A stretch of 64,000 nucleotides of DNA from Coriobacteriia bacterium. GTDB lineage: Bacteria > Actinomycetota > Coriobacteriia > Coriobacteriales > UBA8131. Under the pieces are notes generated by a model, which worked only from the letters and a program-made list of their open reading frames with translations, was not told the DNA's origin and did not search any database. A program made the translations under genes and the position numbers. Positions 28,452 through 37,267 of the stretch are shown here, piece after piece. The stretch spans positions 543-64,542 of the forward strand of contig WRNE01000006.1 in the NCBI GenBank assembly GCA_009776725.1. Reading direction: 5' to 3'. Within the stretch, counting starts at the first letter, position 1; each line of letters opens with the position of its first letter.

Positions 28452-29621
28452 CTATTTGATTCCATAACGATAATAGGCGGCGCAAGTCCCTTCACTGGAG
28501 ACCATGCAAGGTCCCAGCGGCCTTACCGGAGTGCAGGTTTTGCCAAAATGCGGGCAATCAGGTGGAGAAATGATTCCGCGAAGTATATCCCCACAACGGC
28601 AACCGCGGGCTTCGACAGTCTCTTCAACTGTCAAGCTAAAGCGTTTTAGGGCATCGAAGGCTGCGTACTGCGGCCTAAAGGAAAGGCCGGATGCTGGAAT
28701 GTGCCCTAGGCCGCGCCAGTCAGCGCCGGTAGCCACAAAGACTTGGTCGAGGCTTTGTCGGGCTTCGGGGTTGCCTTTGGGCTGTACAGCCCGGTTGTAG
28801 GCATTGCCGATGCCAATCACTGTGCCTTGCTGTTTTGCCAGCTGCTGTTCAAGCAGCATGGCTATGCCGGCGAGGATGTCTACTGGCTCGAAGCCTGTGA
28901 CGACTGCAGGCAATTGGTACTCGTCGGCGATAAACCGATAAGCCTCCAAGCCTAGGATGGTGCTGACATGTCCTGGTAAAAGCAGGCCGTCAAGTGCCAA
29001 AGCCGGATCTTGCAACAAGGCCTCAAGTGCCGGTGGGACTAGTTTAAAGGCAGCGAACACAGTGAAATTGGCCACGCCTAGGCTAGCTGCCCTAAGTATG
29101 GTCGCTGCTACGATTGGCGAGGTTGTCTCAAACCCCACACCGATAAAGACGACTTGCCTTGCCGGCTCGGCTATAGCCAGGCTCAGGGCGTCCAGTGGGG
29201 AGTAGACCACTTTGATGTCGGCAGCAGCGGCCCGCTGGCCCTCCAGCGAGCTTGACGAGCCAGGCACCCGCAGCATGTCGCCAAAGGTGCAGACCGTGAG
29301 GCCATCCAGCCTGGTCAGGGCGATGGCGATGTCGATGTCTGAGTTGGCTGTCACACAAACCGGGCACCCGGGGCCAGACAGCAGGCGGATATTTGAGGGC
29401 AGCAGGGACCGGATGCCGTTCTTTGCGATAGCCATGGTATGGGTCCCGCAGACCTCCATGAGTTGAAGCGGCCTCTGATCGTTCCAACCGTATTTAGCCA
29501 GGGCTGCAGCCCTTTGCCTGATGGAGCCGATCAGCCTAGCGGCAAGTTCTGGGTTTCGGAAGTTCTTAGGGTCTCGGGCATCGAGCAGCATGTCATAGGC
29601 CCGGTCGTCTACTTGGCCCAC
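28452..29621 (-). CDS. hypD: Hydrogenase maturation protein HypD
   Basis: 389 residues from GTG 29621. The frame is open further upstream, but that would overlap hypC by about 60 bases with non-homologous sequence; ATG 29591 is an alternative. HypD holds a [4Fe-4S] cluster and, with HypC, is the scaffold for Fe(CN)2CO. Motifs are MEVCGTHTMAI (catalytic Cys), LSGPGCPVCVT, FGDMLRVPG and GFETTSP, with C-terminal cysteines in GCRCGDILRG, DCPHFGKTCTP and LGPCMVS. Confidence 0.96.
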   Translation of the reverse strand: MGQVDDRAYDMLLDARDPKNFRNPELAARLIGSIRQRAAALAKYGWNDQRPLQLMEVCGTHTMAIAKNGIRSLLPSNIRLLSGPGCPVCVTANSDIDIAIALTRLDGLTVCTFGDMLRVPGSSSSLEGQRAAAADIKVVYSPLDALSLAIAEPARQVVFIGVGFETTSPIVAATILRAASLGVANFTVFAAFKLVPPALEALLQDPALALDGLLLPGHVSTILGLEAYRFIADEYQLPAVVTGFEPVDILAGIAMLLEQQLAKQQGTVIGIGNAYNRAVQPKGNPEARQSLDQVFVATGADWRGLGHIPASGLSFRPQYAAFDALKRFSLTVEETVEARGCRCGDILRGIISPPDCPHFGKTCTPVRPLGPCMVSSEGTCAAYYRYGIK

Positions 29622-29625
29622 AGTG

Positions 29626-29856
29626 CTAGATTCCCTCTGCCAACTCCGGGAACTCCAAGAAGAGCTCGATCGTGGCCAGCGCATCGGCCTCGCTGATGAC
29701 CTCTATCGCAAAACCAGCATGGACCAAGACATAGTCATCGGCCTGTACGCTCGGCACAAGGTCTATGGCAACAGTTTTTTGCACACCTAAAATATCAACA
29801 AGCGCAGTTCGATCGGCATTGATCGATATGATAGTGGCGGGGACGGCTAAGCACAC
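29626..29856 (-). CDS. hypC: Hydrogenase maturation chaperone HypC
   Basis: 76 residues, GTG start with AAAGGA upstream. It begins MCLAVPATI, the invariant Cys2 that carries the Fe complex in HypC/HybG. The OB-like fold (IDLVPSVQADDYVLVHAGFAIEVI) follows. It lies between hypF and hypD, 4 bp from the HypD start. Confidence 0.95.
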   Translation of the reverse strand: MCLAVPATIISINADRTALVDILGVQKTVAIDLVPSVQADDYVLVHAGFAIEVISEADALATIELFLEFPELAEGI

Positions 29857-29883
29857 GAAAAATCCTTTCTGCAGACTTCGGCT

Positions 29884-32280
29884 CTATACCAGGCTTTGAG
29901 CAAGCCTGGCCCTGACTATAGCAGCTTGACCGAAGGCAATACAAGCATCATTTGGCGGCAGCTCGTTGTTCAAGTAGACAATAAAACCTTGGTCGCTAAG
30001 CGCGTTTGGCAGCTTCTCTATCAGATAGCGGTTCATAAAAACGCCCCCAGACAAGGCGATATCGTTGATACCTGTTACATTTCGCTGGAAAAGCGCCTGA
30101 GATACCACCATGTCGACGACAGCCTGATGAAAGCGGCGGGAGATCGTCGGCAGGCTGGTTCCCCGTACCAGGTCGTCTAGGATCGAGCGGATAACCGGGC
30201 CGGCCACGATGAGCTCGCCGTCAAAAGCAAACTCGTAGGGCAAAGCATCCAATGCAGCAGCCTCGAAACGCCCGCTTTGCTTGCCCTCGTGGTCGGCAGA
30301 GCCGAAGGCTATTGCTGCCTCAAGCTCGATTGCAGCCTCGCCTTCGTAGGTGGATTTTTGGCAAAGGCCCACCAAAGCGCTGACCGCATCGAAAAGCCTG
30401 CCCATCGAACTGGTCTTGGGGGAGTTGATCTGCCTTTCGATCATCAGTTCCAACTGGTTTTTTGTCTCGGGTGCTATTTTGCCCATGAAGCCATCAGCCC
30501 CAGGATGGCCCAAGAGGCTGTACTGTGCCAGATAGGCAAAGGCCATCCGCCAAACCTCTTTGACCGCCATACTGCCGCCAGGCATGGCGGTCGGCTGCAG
30601 GTAGGCCAAACGCTGGTACTTATCCATATTACAAAGCAAGACCTCTCCGCCCCAGATGCTGCCGTCGTCGCCTAGGCCGGTCCCGTCAAAGGCAAAGCCG
30701 ATTAGCTCGTCAGGCGCATTTGCCGATGTCGACTGGGCCTCGGCCAGCACAGCGGCTATATGGGCATGGTGGTGCTGCACGTAAACCAGCGGTTTGCTCG
30801 ATTGTCTGGATTGGGAGACTGCCCATTTGGTCGAAAGGTACTCCGGATGCAAGTCGGCAGCATAGGTTTTAGCTTTGAGGCCAAACAGCCCTTGGTAGAG
30901 GTGACGGGTCTCATCCCAATTAGCCAGTGCCTGGGAACTGTCTAAGTCCCCTAGGTGCTGCGACAGGAAAGCCTCGTTGCCCCGAGTGAAACAAAAGGTG
31001 TTCTTCTGCTCCGGCCCGACGGCCAAGACCTCGGCTGTGCCCGAGCCTGCCAGCCGCAAGGGTAGCGGGGCATAGCCGCGCGCCCGCCTGATCATCTGCC
31101 GCCGGCCATTGACCACCCTAACGACACTGTCGTCATAACGGTTGCTGATAGGCCGGTTATTGTCCAGAAACATGTCGGCAATCCCGTCAAGCAGCTGGTG
31201 CGCCTGGTCGGTGTCAGCAATGATCGGCTCATCGCTTAAGTTCCCCGAGGTCATTACCAGGGGGCGGTCCAACTCATGGAAGAGCAGGTGCTGCACAGGG
31301 GTATAGGCAAGCATTACCCCGAGCTCGGGCAGGTTCCCCGCTACGTTATTAGATATAGGGAGAAACCCATGTTGCCCTGCCCCGTCTTTTCTTTGGAGCA
31401 AGACGATCGGGCGCACGCTGCCCTCAAGCAGGCTAGCCTCGGTCTTATCCACATAACAATAGTTTTTTGCCCAGTTAAGCGATGCCATCATCAGGGCAAA
31501 GGGCTTGTTGCTGCGTTTTTTGCGCTCTCGGAGGCTCATCACCGCTTGGTCGTTGGTGGCGTCGCAGGCCAGGTGATAGCCGCCAAGGCTTTTGATAGCT
31601 ACGATATTGCCGGCTTTTATAGCTTCCACGGTAAGCCTGAGCAAGGCTTGGCTAGACTGCAAGTCGGATGCTTCTTGGGTTTGTCCGTCGATGAAGACCG
31701 ACAGTCTAGGCCCACAGGCAAAACAGGCGTCGGGCTGTGCATGAAAGCGCCGGTCGGCTGGGTCGTCATACTCTAAAGCGCAGTCCTTGCACATCGGAAA
31801 GCCGCGCATGGTAGTCAGGGGGCGGTCATAGGGCAGCCCCTGGATGATCGTAAAGCGGGGGCCACAGTCGGTGCAATTGATGAAGGGGTAGCCGAAGCGG
31901 CGGTTTGTCGGGTCGAACAACTCGCGTAGGCAGTTAGGGCAGGTAGCCAGGTCAGGCGAAATGTTAGTGGCCAAAAGGGCCTCAGGGGTGCTGGACATAG
32001 GGCTGGCGCTAGACATCCGAATGGAGAAGTCGTTTAGGTACAGGGGGCTCGTTGACTGTGAGCTGAACCGGTCTATCCTGGCAATCTCAGGATGCTCGTT
32101 TTGAACTGCCTGCATGAAGCCGAGGATGGCCTCTTGGTCTCCCTCGACATGGATGCTGACTCCGTCTGAAGCGTTATAGACCCACCCAAAAAGCCCATAG
32201 CGCAGCGCTAGGCGGTACACAAAGGGCCGAAAGCCGACGCCTTGTACCAGACCACTGACATGGATGCTAAAAGCTTTCAT
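29884..32280 (-). CDS. hypF: Carbamoyltransferase HypF
   Basis: 798 residues. HypF turns carbamoyl phosphate into a thiocarbamate on HypE. The domains run in the normal order: acylphosphatase (residues 1-90, VSGLVQGVGFRPFVYRLA), two zinc fingers (CPNCLRELFD, CTDCGPRFT, CKDCALEYDD, CFACGPRL; about 115-190), a YrdC-like domain (IKSLGGYHLACDATN, about 225-400), and a Kae1-like C-terminal domain (HHHAHIAAVLAE near 500; SGGVFMNRYL near 750). Full length. It follows nikR with a 4-bp gap. Confidence 0.97.
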   Translation of the reverse strand: MKAFSIHVSGLVQGVGFRPFVYRLALRYGLFGWVYNASDGVSIHVEGDQEAILGFMQAVQNEHPEIARIDRFSSQSTSPLYLNDFSIRMSSASPMSSTPEALLATNISPDLATCPNCLRELFDPTNRRFGYPFINCTDCGPRFTIIQGLPYDRPLTTMRGFPMCKDCALEYDDPADRRFHAQPDACFACGPRLSVFIDGQTQEASDLQSSQALLRLTVEAIKAGNIVAIKSLGGYHLACDATNDQAVMSLRERKKRSNKPFALMMASLNWAKNYCYVDKTEASLLEGSVRPIVLLQRKDGAGQHGFLPISNNVAGNLPELGVMLAYTPVQHLLFHELDRPLVMTSGNLSDEPIIADTDQAHQLLDGIADMFLDNNRPISNRYDDSVVRVVNGRRQMIRRARGYAPLPLRLAGSGTAEVLAVGPEQKNTFCFTRGNEAFLSQHLGDLDSSQALANWDETRHLYQGLFGLKAKTYAADLHPEYLSTKWAVSQSRQSSKPLVYVQHHHAHIAAVLAEAQSTSANAPDELIGFAFDGTGLGDDGSIWGGEVLLCNMDKYQRLAYLQPTAMPGGSMAVKEVWRMAFAYLAQYSLLGHPGADGFMGKIAPETKNQLELMIERQINSPKTSSMGRLFDAVSALVGLCQKSTYEGEAAIELEAAIAFGSADHEGKQSGRFEAAALDALPYEFAFDGELIVAGPVIRSILDDLVRGTSLPTISRRFHQAVVDMVVSQALFQRNVTGINDIALSGGVFMNRYLIEKLPNALSDQGFIVYLNNELPPNDACIAFGQAAIVRARLAQSLV

Positions 32281-32284
32281 GGCT

Positions 32285-32701
32285 TTATAAATCGCCCGTG
32301 GTGGTTGCTGTCAGATTACCGTGCTTGACGCCCTTGATGCCTAAGAGGCTGTCTGCAATCTCGTTTATCTCACTGGTACGGCCACGCATGGCGATGATTT
32401 CTAGACAATTATGGGCATCAAGATGAATGTGCATAGCCGAGATGATTCTTTCATGGGCGGAGTGTTGTATTTGGTCAAGCTTGTTCTGAAGGTCTGATGT
32501 ATGGTGGTCGAACACTAAAGTCAAGGTACCGACGATAATAGCGTCCGGGTCATACCATTGGTCTTCGACCAAGGCCTCACGGACGAGGTCACGGATCACC
32601 TCGGAACGGTTCTTGGCTAGTCCGCGCTTAGCAACGTATTTGTCGAAAAGCATCAGCAAGCCTTCCGGCATTGCCACGCTAAAGCGTACAAGCTCGCTCA
32701 T
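32285..32701 (-). CDS. nikR: Nickel-responsive regulator NikR
   Basis: 138 residues. The N-terminal ribbon-helix-helix (residues 1-45: LVRFSVAMPEGLLMLFDKYV, NRSEVIRDLVREAL) binds DNA. The ACT-like C-terminal domain has the nickel-site residues in VFDHHTSDL, AMHIHLDAHNCLEI and RGR. In other bacteria NikR represses nickel uptake when nickel is plentiful. Here it heads the hyp genes directly, so it may tune hydrogenase maturation to nickel supply. I could not identify its operator with confidence. Confidence 0.95.
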   Translation of the reverse strand: MSELVRFSVAMPEGLLMLFDKYVAKRGLAKNRSEVIRDLVREALVEDQWYDPDAIIVGTLTLVFDHHTSDLQNKLDQIQHSAHERIISAMHIHLDAHNCLEIIAMRGRTSEINEIADSLLGIKGVKHGNLTATTTGDL

Positions 32702-32815
32702 TTCGATCCTCTCACAGGTGCTTGCTTATTTGGCAGATCGCCCGCCACGCCGCAGCACCAAAAGGACAGCCATGGCGTGCTTCTGGCAAAGCCAGGGGCC
32801 TTGAAAAGCACCCTC

Positions 32816-33064
32816 TTAGACCACTTGCACCGTAACATCGTCAGCTGACTCTTTTAACACTAGTTCCGAAGCCTCTTCAAGCAAGGCCCTTATATCGTCA
32901 AGCAGTGCCTGGGCATCGCGCATTTTAGCCGCGGTACGCAGCATATTGTCTTCTTCCACCTGATGATAGACACGATGGGTCCAGCGTCGGCATAGGGCAA
33001 CAGCCTCGTCGATTTGTTCGATTGTCGAATTCAGTTGTTCAGCGTTGATTCCGTCCTTGCACAC
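32816..33064 (-). CDS. Small helical protein of unknown function
   Basis: 82 residues, GTG start with GGAGAAG upstream. It appears fully helical with amphipathic heptad-like spacing (INAEQLNSTIEQIDEAVALC, RTAAKMRDAQALLDDIRALL), two Cys (positions 3 and about 29) and no membrane segment. It sits between trxA and nikR on the same strand, with 109- and 114-bp gaps. Not recognised. A link to redox or nickel metabolism would be a guess from position. Confidence 0.6.
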   Translation of the reverse strand: MCKDGINAEQLNSTIEQIDEAVALCRRWTHRVYHQVEEDNMLRTAAKMRDAQALLDDIRALLEEASELVLKESADDVTVQVV

Positions 33065-33173
33065 GGTCTTCTCCTAATAATTAGAATAGTTACAGTCTGT
33101 ATTTGCGTGCTTTAAGCCTGCATCGGCTTTAAAAGCGGAAAAAAGGGCTTGCCAGCCGCCTCCGCGGCTTGGT

Positions 33174-33500
33174 CTAACTTGTCAGGTGCGGAGACAGCTG
33201 GCGCATCAGCTCGGCCTTGGGCATAGCGCCGCTGATCACCGCTGTGACCTGTCCTCCGACGAAGAGCATCAGGGTCGGGATAGAAACGATCTGGTAGGCA
33301 TACGCCAGTTCTTCCTGCTCGTCGACGTTGAGCTTACCAACATACATGACGCCCTCGTTCTCTAGGGCGATCTGCTCGACGATTGGGGCGATTAGGTGAC
33401 AAGGCCCGCACCAATCAGCCCAAAAATCAACCAGGAACGGCTTGTCGGATTCCAGGACTTGGGATTTGAAGTTCTCTTTGGTGATTTCGATAATACTCAT
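33174..33500 (-). CDS. trxA: Thioredoxin
   Basis: 108 residues. A classic thioredoxin fold: FLVDFWADWCGPCHLIAPIV gives the active site WCGPC (near residue 30), the cis-Pro is in IVSIPTLMLF, and GGQVTAVISGAMPKAEL ends the domain. A cytoplasmic disulfide reductase with no signal peptide. First gene of the minus-strand run that continues through nikR and hyp, though the gaps leave room for separate promoters. Confidence 0.97.
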   Translation of the reverse strand: MSIIEITKENFKSQVLESDKPFLVDFWADWCGPCHLIAPIVEQIALENEGVMYVGKLNVDEQEELAYAYQIVSIPTLMLFVGGQVTAVISGAMPKAELMRQLSPHLTS

Positions 33501-33726
33501 ACATTTTGCCTTTCGAGTCTATAACCTTGCTTTTGAGGCGCTTATTGTTAAGCTTTAACCGTAAAGCCTTTGCTGCATTCAAGCATCGCTGTCATTAAGC
33601 AGACCTGGCCATAGTAGCACGAAGCGCCGCTAAGTAACACGATCTAGCCAATTCGTAACCTTAAAAAAGTCGATGCACAGCAGTTCTTTCATGTAGGCAG
33701 TCTGCCCAAAAGGCAGGGGAGTGATG

Positions 33727-34320
33727 ATGGCTGATAATAATATATACGAGCTAGCTAGCTTATATCAGAGGGGCCTGTCTGACCAGCTTGGGCCCTTTAG
33801 CGCTTACCTCGCTGGACAAGCGGCAAGTGACATCGTGCTGGTCAAGGGCATTTGCGGGCCGATCGAGCTTGCAGGAGGGCCTCCGTTCAGCGGGCCAGAC
33901 AGCGCCGCCGTCTCGGCTGCGTTGGCTTCGCTGGGATGGGGGGAAGACAACTGGTGCGGAGTTCTAACCCAGCCAAGCCACCAGGCCAAGCTGTCTGACG
34001 AAGAGCTGCGCCTGATCATTGAGGTTATCGATCCCCAACTGATAATCGGTATGGACCAAGCAGCAGGAATATCCATTGCAGCAGCCCTTAGCTACCAAGG
34101 CCCGGAAGGTCTTTATGCGGATAAGGGCGAAGGCCAGGCAAACAATCAGCAAGCCGAAATCAAGTTCGACGACAATAAGCCTCCGAGGGCTATAAATGCC
34201 GGTGAGCCTATTCAATATTTTAACAGGCAGATCCTGGTGCTAAGTGGTTTTGAGGCAGCCCTCTCAGATGACCTGGCCAAACAAAAGGTTTGGGCGCAAC
34301 TAAAAACGATCAAGCGCTAA
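33727..34320 (+). CDS. Unknown protein, weak uracil-DNA-glycosylase-like pattern
   Basis: About 197 residues; ATG 33727 has the best spacing to AGGGGA, with ATG 33724 and GTG 33721 also possible. Parts follow the outline of family 4/5 uracil-DNA glycosylases: GGPPFSGPDSAAVSAALASL resembles their GxPFVGxxGxLL block, and EVIDPQLIIGMDQAA resembles their PKxIVxLG block. The catalytic GExPG motif is replaced by KGICGP and the Fe-S cysteines are absent. It may be an inactive or diverged member, or coincidence. It faces the ferredoxin gene across a hairpin. Confidence 0.5.
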   Translation: MADNNIYELASLYQRGLSDQLGPFSAYLAGQAASDIVLVKGICGPIELAGGPPFSGPDSAAVSAALASLGWGEDNWCGVLTQPSHQAKLSDEELRLIIEVIDPQLIIGMDQAAGISIAAALSYQGPEGLYADKGEGQANNQQAEIKFDDNKPPRAINAGEPIQYFNRQILVLSGFEAALSDDLAKQKVWAQLKTIKR

Positions 34321-34349
34321 TCATGTATGTTGTGTCTACGGCAGGTTAT

Positions 34350-34384
34350 AAAAAGCGTAGTGCCGCTTTAGAAAAGCGGCACTA
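34350..34384 (-). terminator. Terminator for the ferredoxin gene
   Basis: An 11-bp stem TAGTGCCGCTT/AAGCGGCACTA (34359-34369 with 34374-34384). Read on the minus strand it is followed by CGCTTTTTATAA, a U-tract. It lies between convergent genes. Confidence 0.8.
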
Positions 34385-34399
34385 GCGACACTTTGATGA

Positions 34400-34588
34400 T
34401 CAATCTTCTTCAATTTCTATGATTGCAGCCATCGGACATTCTTCCATGCAATCGCCACAAGCGGTACAAGAGTCTTCATTGATGACTGTAGCAATGTCTT
34501 GGACGATGTCCAAAACATCATTTGGGCAGGTATCAGTGCAGATTCCACAACCAGTGCATTCTTCTACGTCGATAATCGGACGCGGCAT
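34400..34588 (-). CDS. 2[4Fe-4S] ferredoxin
   Basis: 62 residues. Two CxxCxxCxxxCP motifs (ECTGCGICTDTCP near residue 10 and SCTACGDCMEECP near 40) bind two [4Fe-4S] clusters. The tail IIEIEED is acidic. Ribosome site AAAGGAG. It is a low-potential electron carrier of the kind used by hydrogenases, pyruvate:ferredoxin oxidoreductase and corrinoid activation. Single-gene unit with its own terminator. Confidence 0.97.
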   Translation of the reverse strand: MPRPIIDVEECTGCGICTDTCPNDVLDIVQDIATVINEDSCTACGDCMEECPMAAIIEIEED

Positions 34589-34999
34589 AACGCGCTCCTT
34601 TCATTTTCTACTGCTGCCAACTTGACAGTCGCTGAAAGATATCCGCGTGAATATATCTCAAACAGTCAAAGCTGGCAAGTAACAATCGAGCAAAAAAAAC
34701 AAGAGATTGGATTTTGTAAGCTAGTTAAGATAACTGGTGTCGCCCTTAGGGTCTAGGTATCCAACAAGGCCTTGGATTATTAGCAGAAAAGCCTGGCGGC
34801 TGAGTACATGTAAAGGATAATAAGATCATATTAGTAACAATTCGATAAGTACAGGTAAATCAATGATATTAGCGTTCATTTAAGAATATTCTCTACTTCA
34901 TGATAGGCGTATCTCTAATAGATGCATAATAAATTTAATTTTAGCTGTCTAGCATACAACCATCTCAATGTCATCTATTGAAAGAGAGAATGCAAGACA
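34589..34999. other. AT-rich divergent region ahead of the Tad locus
   Basis: 411 bases between the divergent ferredoxin gene and cpaB. It must hold both promoters. A short inverted repeat (ATCCAACAAGG/CCTTGGAT, about 34759-34778) is visible. I saw no c-di-GMP riboswitch core and no RNA gene. Confidence 0.45.
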
Positions 35000-35674
35000 A
35001 TGAACTCAAAACGCAAGCGAATCATGATATCGGTTATTTCTGGCCTACTGGCTGCTGCGATGATGGCTTACTATGCGTCATCGGTAAAAGGCTCCGCCGA
35101 CCAGATCAGAAGACAGACCCTAGAGGCTTACGGAGGGGAGCAGGTCGAAGTCTATGTTGCTACTCGCAATATAGCTGCTGGCGAACGTCTGACATCGGCA
35201 AATACTGCAAAACGGAACTGGTTGGCTGACCTTTTGCCAGCAGGTGCGCTAACTGACGAGTCCGATGTCATGGGACAGACTTTAGGCATGCCTCTTTTTG
35301 CCAACGAGCCTGTCGTATCGGCAAAGCTCAGCACTGAAATACCGCCGATCAGCGTCCCGGAAGGATATTGCGCGGTCAGTATCCCCACCAACGACGTGCT
35401 TGCTGTTGGTGGTGCGATAACAACAGGCTCTGTCGTAGCAATATATGCTGCCGATAAAGAGTCAGTTATCTTATTGGCAGCCGAGATACTTGTCCTGGAC
35501 ACTTCAAACAGCAGTAGTCAGCAAGTTGAGCCCAACAGCCTTTTCGGCTCTAGCCTATCTAGGCCCGCCTTGTCATGGGTGACCCTTTCTGTGCAGGAAG
35601 ACATGGTCGCTGATTTGATCGTTGCTTCCCGGACCATGAACCTCTATTTGGTTTTACCGGGAGGAGAGATATAA
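35000..35674 (+). CDS. cpaB: Flp pilus assembly protein CpaB/RcpC
   Basis: 224 residues. One N-terminal membrane helix (about residues 10-27), then an outer SAF-like domain: VEVYVATRNIAAGERLTSAN is the usual CpaB opening, followed by VMGQTLGMPLFANEPVVSAKL and the RcpC-type domain (VPEGYCAVSIPTNDVLAVGG). CpaB-family proteins may contact the wall or outer pilus parts; their exact role in monoderms is unsettled. The ribosome site is weak (AAGAGAG). First gene of the Tad run. Confidence 0.9.
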   Translation: MNSKRKRIMISVISGLLAAAMMAYYASSVKGSADQIRRQTLEAYGGEQVEVYVATRNIAAGERLTSANTAKRNWLADLLPAGALTDESDVMGQTLGMPLFANEPVVSAKLSTEIPPISVPEGYCAVSIPTNDVLAVGGAITTGSVVAIYAADKESVILLAAEILVLDTSNSSSQQVEPNSLFGSSLSRPALSWVTLSVQEDMVADLIVASRTMNLYLVLPGGEI

Positions 35675-35675
35675 A

Positions 35676-37208
35676 ATGTCCACTCTGCGAGTTAAAACGC
35701 TTCAAGCCTATGGCCTGCCTGCTGATACCTTGGCAATCGCTGTGGACAGGCAGCTGCAAAGCTATAACGATGCTGTGATTTGCAGAAGAATGGCCAGTGA
35801 CCTGCACCCAAGCATCCCTATCGTAATTATTAACCGGGCCGAGCATATTACGGTTTCACCCATCAACCTAGCAGCTGCCCTTTGCTTTGATTGTAGTGAA
35901 CGCGACATATATCTCTGGGAAGACGACCCCACAGCCTCACTGGTCAGCCGGAGCAAGGCAGCAGGGCTCCGTGGTGTGATCAGCTGTACACAGTTGCTTC
36001 AATTACTAGCTTCTGCAAGTTATATGCTTGAACAGGATAGCAATAATGCCAATGCCCATACTGTCGAGTTGCTAGACGAAGCAGCTCCAAAAGATGACCC
36101 ATCATTTATTGAGTCAAACACTCAAATGCCGGTTCCCACATCGGGCTTAGAGACTCGGCCGCAAGTCTCAAATGAGGTTTCTCAAGTAGGCGCTTGGGAG
36201 ATGGAAAGCCTCGATTTGGACGAGCCAGTCGATAGCTTGCGTCCTTATCATAAAGAAACAGTATATAGCCCGAGTATCGATGCTTTTGACTTGCCGCTGC
36301 CAAGCATCGGCCAAGGCGGTGATTTTACATATGACAAGGGCCCGGCATTGTTTTCCAGTGAAATGCTTGTCAGCCAAAATGCTGTCTCAAGGCTGAATGA
36401 CAGCTCTAATATCATCGGGGTCTTTTCTGGCCGAGGTGGAGTAGGGAAGTCAACGGTTGCCCTGCTACTAGCTGTCTTGGCATGCAAGCAAGGGCTGAGG
36501 GCAGCATTGATTGACGCAGACCTGCAGTTCGGAGACATTTCCTACATGCTTGGCCACTCAGCCAAGACGATTGGCGAGGTAAGGCCGCTTTTAGCTGTGG
36601 CAGAGGGCCTTGTGGGCTTCTCCACATCTTCGCCATTGCTAGTATTGGCTGCCCCAGACCATGTCGAACAATCCGAATTGATAGCAGACAGTCTGCCTGA
36701 GATAGTTGCGCGTGTTGCCAGCGAGTTTGATCTAGTGCTCATCAACACATCAGCGTTTTGGTCGTCTACGCAGGCCGAGCTGGCTCGGGTATGCACAAGG
36801 CTGCTGTTCTTGATGGACCAGCGCACAACCTCGATAAAAGCCTGCCAACAAGTAGCCGAGCTATGTATCAAGCTACACATCCCAGAGGCCCGTTTTTCCT
36901 ATGCCATCAATGGCTGCCATCGTTTCGCCCCAATCAGCCCCCTGGATGCTTCTATGGCTTTGGGCGGATTGGAAGTGGTTGGCCTTGAAGACGGTGGAAA
37001 CATCGTGGACGAACTGCTCTCGCTGGGCTGTCCCGAAGAATTGATCGAAAGCGGGAATGCCTTTATTGAATCTTTAAGTAGCCTTCTTGCACATTTATTG
37101 CCACAGCTGGCACTAGGTTCTCCTGCCTTGGGCCAAGAGTCTAACGAGCCATATGCCATCAACCTCATAAAGAGTCTTTTTAGGTGGAGAAACAATGAGA
37201 TGGCTTAA
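35676..37208 (+). CDS. tadZ: TadZ/CpaE-like MinD-family ATPase
   Basis: 510 residues. The N-terminal 110 residues are receiver-like (ending RGVISCTQLLQLL); a low-complexity linker runs to about residue 240. The MinD/ParA-type ATPase domain has a deviant Walker A, IGVFSGRGGVGKSTVALLLA, and the switch DADLQFGDISYMLG. TadZ localises the pilus machine at the pole or envelope. The C-terminal part is diverged from ParA. It starts 1 bp after cpaB. Confidence 0.9.
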   Translation: MSTLRVKTLQAYGLPADTLAIAVDRQLQSYNDAVICRRMASDLHPSIPIVIINRAEHITVSPINLAAALCFDCSERDIYLWEDDPTASLVSRSKAAGLRGVISCTQLLQLLASASYMLEQDSNNANAHTVELLDEAAPKDDPSFIESNTQMPVPTSGLETRPQVSNEVSQVGAWEMESLDLDEPVDSLRPYHKETVYSPSIDAFDLPLPSIGQGGDFTYDKGPALFSSEMLVSQNAVSRLNDSSNIIGVFSGRGGVGKSTVALLLAVLACKQGLRAALIDADLQFGDISYMLGHSAKTIGEVRPLLAVAEGLVGFSTSSPLLVLAAPDHVEQSELIADSLPEIVARVASEFDLVLINTSAFWSSTQAELARVCTRLLFLMDQRTTSIKACQQVAELCIKLHIPEARFSYAINGCHRFAPISPLDASMALGGLEVVGLEDGGNIVDELLSLGCPEELIESGNAFIESLSSLLAHLLPQLALGSPALGQESNEPYAINLIKSLFRWRNNEMA

Positions 37209-37267
37209 ATGTAGTTCTGCTGATTGCCTGCTTATGCGTATTAATCACCAGATGAAGGAGCCAAGCT

